From an uncultured Candidatus Melainabacteria bacterium (GTDB lineage Bacteria; Cyanobacteriota; Vampirovibrionia; Gastranaerophilales; Gastranaerophilaceae), in assembly GCA_946622835.1 (NCBI GenBank), contig CAMOQI010000037.1:1-7228 (forward strand): a stretch of 7,228 nt of DNA. Reading direction: 5' to 3'. The notes beneath the pieces were generated by a model. It was not told where the DNA came from, ran no database searches, and saw nothing but the letters and a program-made list of their open reading frames with translations. A program made the translations under genes and the position numbers. This document shows positions 5,433 through 7,228 of this stretch, one piece after another (position 1 is the first letter of the stretch; each line of letters opens with the position of its first letter).

Positions 5433-6854
5433 CTAAAATCTGAAATCTCTTTCACCTTGTTCAATTTTTTCAAGGTTTTCTTCTACAATACATTCGACTT
5501 TTTTATTTGAAAGGGTGTGAAGTTCTTTTTGTATAAGCTTTTCTCCGACTTTTTTTGTTTCATCAGAGGCATAATCTTCAAGATATTCTTTTAAAGTCAT
5601 AATTGCATTCGGGTGGCAGAAATTGTGGATTTGTTTGTCTTTGCAAATTTCCATAAATCTGTCGCCTACTCTGCCTTCTCTGTAGCATGCGGTACAAAAA
5701 CTCGGAACATACCCAAGTTCCATCAGCCATTTAATAATTTCGTCAAGAGTTCTTCTGTCTTCAACATCAAATTGCGCGGTTTCTTCTTCCGTTTCATCAT
5801 CAGGATTGGAATATCCGCCAACACTCGTTTTTGAACCGCCGCTTATTTGTGAAACCCCGAGTTTTAAAACACGTTCACGACATTTTTTTGATTCTCTTGT
5901 AGAAACAATCATCCCCGTATACGGCACCGCAATCCTTATGCAGGCAACTATTTTGGCAAAAGTATCATCATCTATTCCGTTTTCAAATTCTTTAGGGTCA
6001 ATATCATCGGCTTTTCTTATACGAGGAACGGAAATTGTGTGCGGCCCCACTCCAAAAACGGCCTCTAAGTGTTCAGAATGCATTAAAAGCGCTGAAAATT
6101 CATATTTATATGTTGATAAACCAAATAAAACACCTAAACCGACATCATCAATCCCGCCTTGCATGGCTCTGTCCATGGCTTCTGTATGGTATGCGTAATT
6201 GTGCTTCGGGCCTGTCGGGTGAAGTCTTTCATAACGCTGTTTATCATATGTTTCTTGAAACAGAATATATGTTCCGATTCCTGCTTCTTTCAATTTGCGG
6301 TAATTTTCAACGGTTGTTGCCGCTATATTTACATTTGCCCTGCGAATTGCACCGTTTTTGTGGTGAATTGAATATATTGTCTTCAAAGATTCCAAGACAT
6401 ATTCAATAGGATTGTTAACGGGGTCTTCTCCTGTTTCTATTGCAAGGCGCTTGTGTCCCATATCCTGAAGCGCTATAACTTCTTTTTTTATTTCCTCTTG
6501 GGTCATTTTTTTGCGCGGAATATGCTTGTTTTGCGCATGATAAGGGCAATAAACACATCCGTTTACGCAATAGTTTGATAAATACAAAGGCGCAAAAAGC
6601 ACAATCCTGTTCCCGTAATAGTCGTCTTTTATTTTTTGAGCAAGTTCAAAGATTTCTTCGTTTTTTTCTTTTATGTCACAAGCCAATAAAACCGCAGCTT
6701 CACGGTGAGTTAAACCTTTTGCCAAGCGAGCTTTTTCTAAAATTTTATTTATCAATTCAAGATTATTTTTATTTTTCTCACCGTAATCTACTGAGTCCAA
6801 AACCTCTTGATGGTCAATAAATTCTTCGGCTTTGCTTGATTTGGGATTATACAT
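5433..6854 (-). CDS. hydG: [FeFe]-hydrogenase maturase HydG, radical SAM tyrosine lyase
   Basis: HydG cleaves tyrosine to p-cresol, CO and cyanide and builds the Fe(CO)2CN unit of the hydrogenase H-cluster, working with HydE and HydF in the cytoplasm. The 473-residue length is normal. C96-x3-C100-x2-C103 (CVNGCVYC) binds the radical SAM cluster. C387-x2-C390-x22-C413 is the C-terminal auxiliary-cluster motif that separates HydG from its relative ThiH. ETGEDP (140-145), LHPTGPKHNY and VGPHTISVPRI are also family hallmarks; H272 in GPHTIS is the likely histidine near the auxiliary iron. TAGGAGGG before the ATG is a strong ribosome site. A weak extended -10 (TGTTATCCT) at 6872-6880 would leave almost no leader; TAATAT at 6891-6896 is another candidate. 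hydE, hydF and a hydrogenase gene are not in the window. Confidence 0.97.
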   Translation of the reverse strand: MYNPKSSKAEEFIDHQEVLDSVDYGEKNKNNLELINKILEKARLAKGLTHREAAVLLACDIKEKNEEIFELAQKIKDDYYGNRIVLFAPLYLSNYCVNGCVYCPYHAQNKHIPRKKMTQEEIKKEVIALQDMGHKRLAIETGEDPVNNPIEYVLESLKTIYSIHHKNGAIRRANVNIAATTVENYRKLKEAGIGTYILFQETYDKQRYERLHPTGPKHNYAYHTEAMDRAMQGGIDDVGLGVLFGLSTYKYEFSALLMHSEHLEAVFGVGPHTISVPRIRKADDIDPKEFENGIDDDTFAKIVACIRIAVPYTGMIVSTRESKKCRERVLKLGVSQISGGSKTSVGGYSNPDDETEEETAQFDVEDRRTLDEIIKWLMELGYVPSFCTACYREGRVGDRFMEICKDKQIHNFCHPNAIMTLKEYLEDYASDETKKVGEKLIQKELHTLSNKKVECIVEENLEKIEQGERDFRF

Positions 6855-6857
6855 TTT

Positions 6858-6865
6858 GCCCTCCT
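6858..6865 (-). promoter_or_regulatory. Strong ribosome-binding site of hydG
   Basis: The minus strand reads AGGAGGGC followed by AAA and the ATG at 6854. This is the best Shine-Dalgarno match in the window and fixes the hydG start. Confidence 0.85.
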
Positions 6866-6962
6866 AAAGATAGGATAACACAAATAAAAAATATTAGGGT
6901 AATAAGTTGAATAAGTTCGTTACGGTTTTATTTATCCCTGTGCCAACCGCTTTACACCTTAC

Positions 6963-7113
6963 ATGTCATCCTGAGGGCTTAGCCGAAGAATATGTAAGTT
7001 GGGCTTTCAGCCCAACAGGGGTAAATATTATTTCGTCATCCTGAACCCCTTGTGGGTGAAGGATCTACATTTACATAGATTCTTCGGTCGTTCCGCTCCC
7101 TCTGCAATGACAT
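6963..7113. repeat. Composite palindromic repeat element, about 150 bp
   Basis: The outer ends are inverted. The left end reads ATGTCAT, GAGGG, CCGAAGAAT (6963-6991); the reverse complement of the right end reads ATGTCAT, GAGGG, CCGAAGAAT with a few inserted bases (7079-7113). Inside are a perfect eight-pair hairpin with a three-base loop, GTTGGGCT/AGCCCAAC (6998-7016), and a second hairpin at 7038-7064 in which ATCCT/AGGAT and ACCC/GGGT flank a tandem GA mismatch. GTCATCCTGA occurs twice (6965-6974 and 7035-7044). There is no coding capacity. It resembles a REP-like or MITE-like non-autonomous repeat; it lies upstream of hydG. Confidence 0.7.
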
Positions 7114-7118
7114 GCTCT

Positions 7119-7203
7119 ATTCTCCCCTCTCCTAATTTTTAGGAGAGGGGGGTAGGGGTGAGGTTAAATATACATCAGACCCCACCCGGCTTCGGCTGAC
7201 GCC
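7119..7203 (-). repeat. Dispersed repeat, right copy with a perfect hairpin
   Basis: The minus strand matches 1-83 at about 90% identity. Within it, 7124-7135 and 7139-7150 form a perfect 12-pair stem (CCCCTCTCCTAA/TTAGGAGAGGGG) with a TTT loop. No T run follows the stem on either strand, so it does not look like a standard intrinsic terminator. The remaining bases, 7204-7228, are C-rich and unexplained. Across 6855-7228 I see no gene, only hydG upstream signals and the two repeat elements. Confidence 0.85.
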
Positions 7204-7228
7204 TCCGCCACCCTCCCCTATTCTTTAG

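Noticed and set aside
5613..6409. Plus-strand open frames opposite hydG
   Set aside because: They are antisense to a strongly conserved gene, have no ribosome sites and show no recognisable protein pattern.
5433..6854. ThiH (thiamine tyrosine lyase) instead of HydG
   Set aside because: The C-terminal CX2CX22C auxiliary-cluster motif is present, which marks HydG; no thi genes are nearby.
7124..7150. Intrinsic terminator
   Set aside because: The stem is strong but no T run follows on either strand; it is part of a dispersed repeat.
1..7203. Composite transposon bounded by inverted repeats
   Set aside because: There is no transposase or integrase, the repeats lack insertion-sequence features, and the cargo includes housekeeping genes such as ispF.

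Overview
The window is AT-rich bacterial DNA with compact gene packing. Most coding starts have Shine-Dalgarno sites. It encodes an anaerobic marker, the [FeFe]-hydrogenase maturase HydG, and a non-mevalonate isoprenoid gene, ispF. An anaerobic, gut-type bacterium fits. My best guess, by inference only, is the non-photosynthetic cyanobacterial relatives (Melainabacteria/Gastranaerophilales); an AT-rich Firmicute-like anaerobe is the alternative. No rRNA, tRNA, CRISPR array, transposase, integrase or phage gene is visible.

Layout. Bases 1-468 have no gene. They hold a dispersed repeat (1-83), a candidate sigma70 promoter (about 106-134), a 59-bp tandem repeat (201-377) and three hairpins in a row. 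The last hairpin looks like an intrinsic terminator and contains the ribosome-binding site of the next gene. Bases 469-3168 are a tight plus-strand cluster of three genes I cannot assign to a family: a Cys/His-motif protein with a hydrophobic centre, a 499-residue protein with about four hydrophobic segments, and a small helical protein with a CxxC. ispF lies tail-to-tail with this cluster on the minus strand. A small membrane/zinc-ribbon protein (3703-4059) diverges from ispF and meets a minus-strand HAD phosphatase tail-to-tail. The HAD gene is translationally coupled (ATGA) to a NUDIX ADP-sugar pyrophosphatase gene upstream of it. hydG (5433-6854) lies upstream again on the same strand. Bases 6855-7228 have no gene and carry a composite palindromic repeat and an inverted second copy of the left-end repeat.

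How the genes relate. ispF, the NUDIX and HAD enzymes and HydG are recognisable metabolic or maturation functions with no obvious shared pathway; they look like chromosomal neighbours. The least explained part is the left half: a structured, repeat-containing leader of about 330 nt feeding a three-gene operon of unknown, probably membrane-associated function. If the window holds something undescribed, that is the best candidate, but the sequence alone does not reveal its activity. The near-identical inverted repeats at both ends most likely mark dispersed genomic repeats where an assembly would break, not the ends of a transposon.
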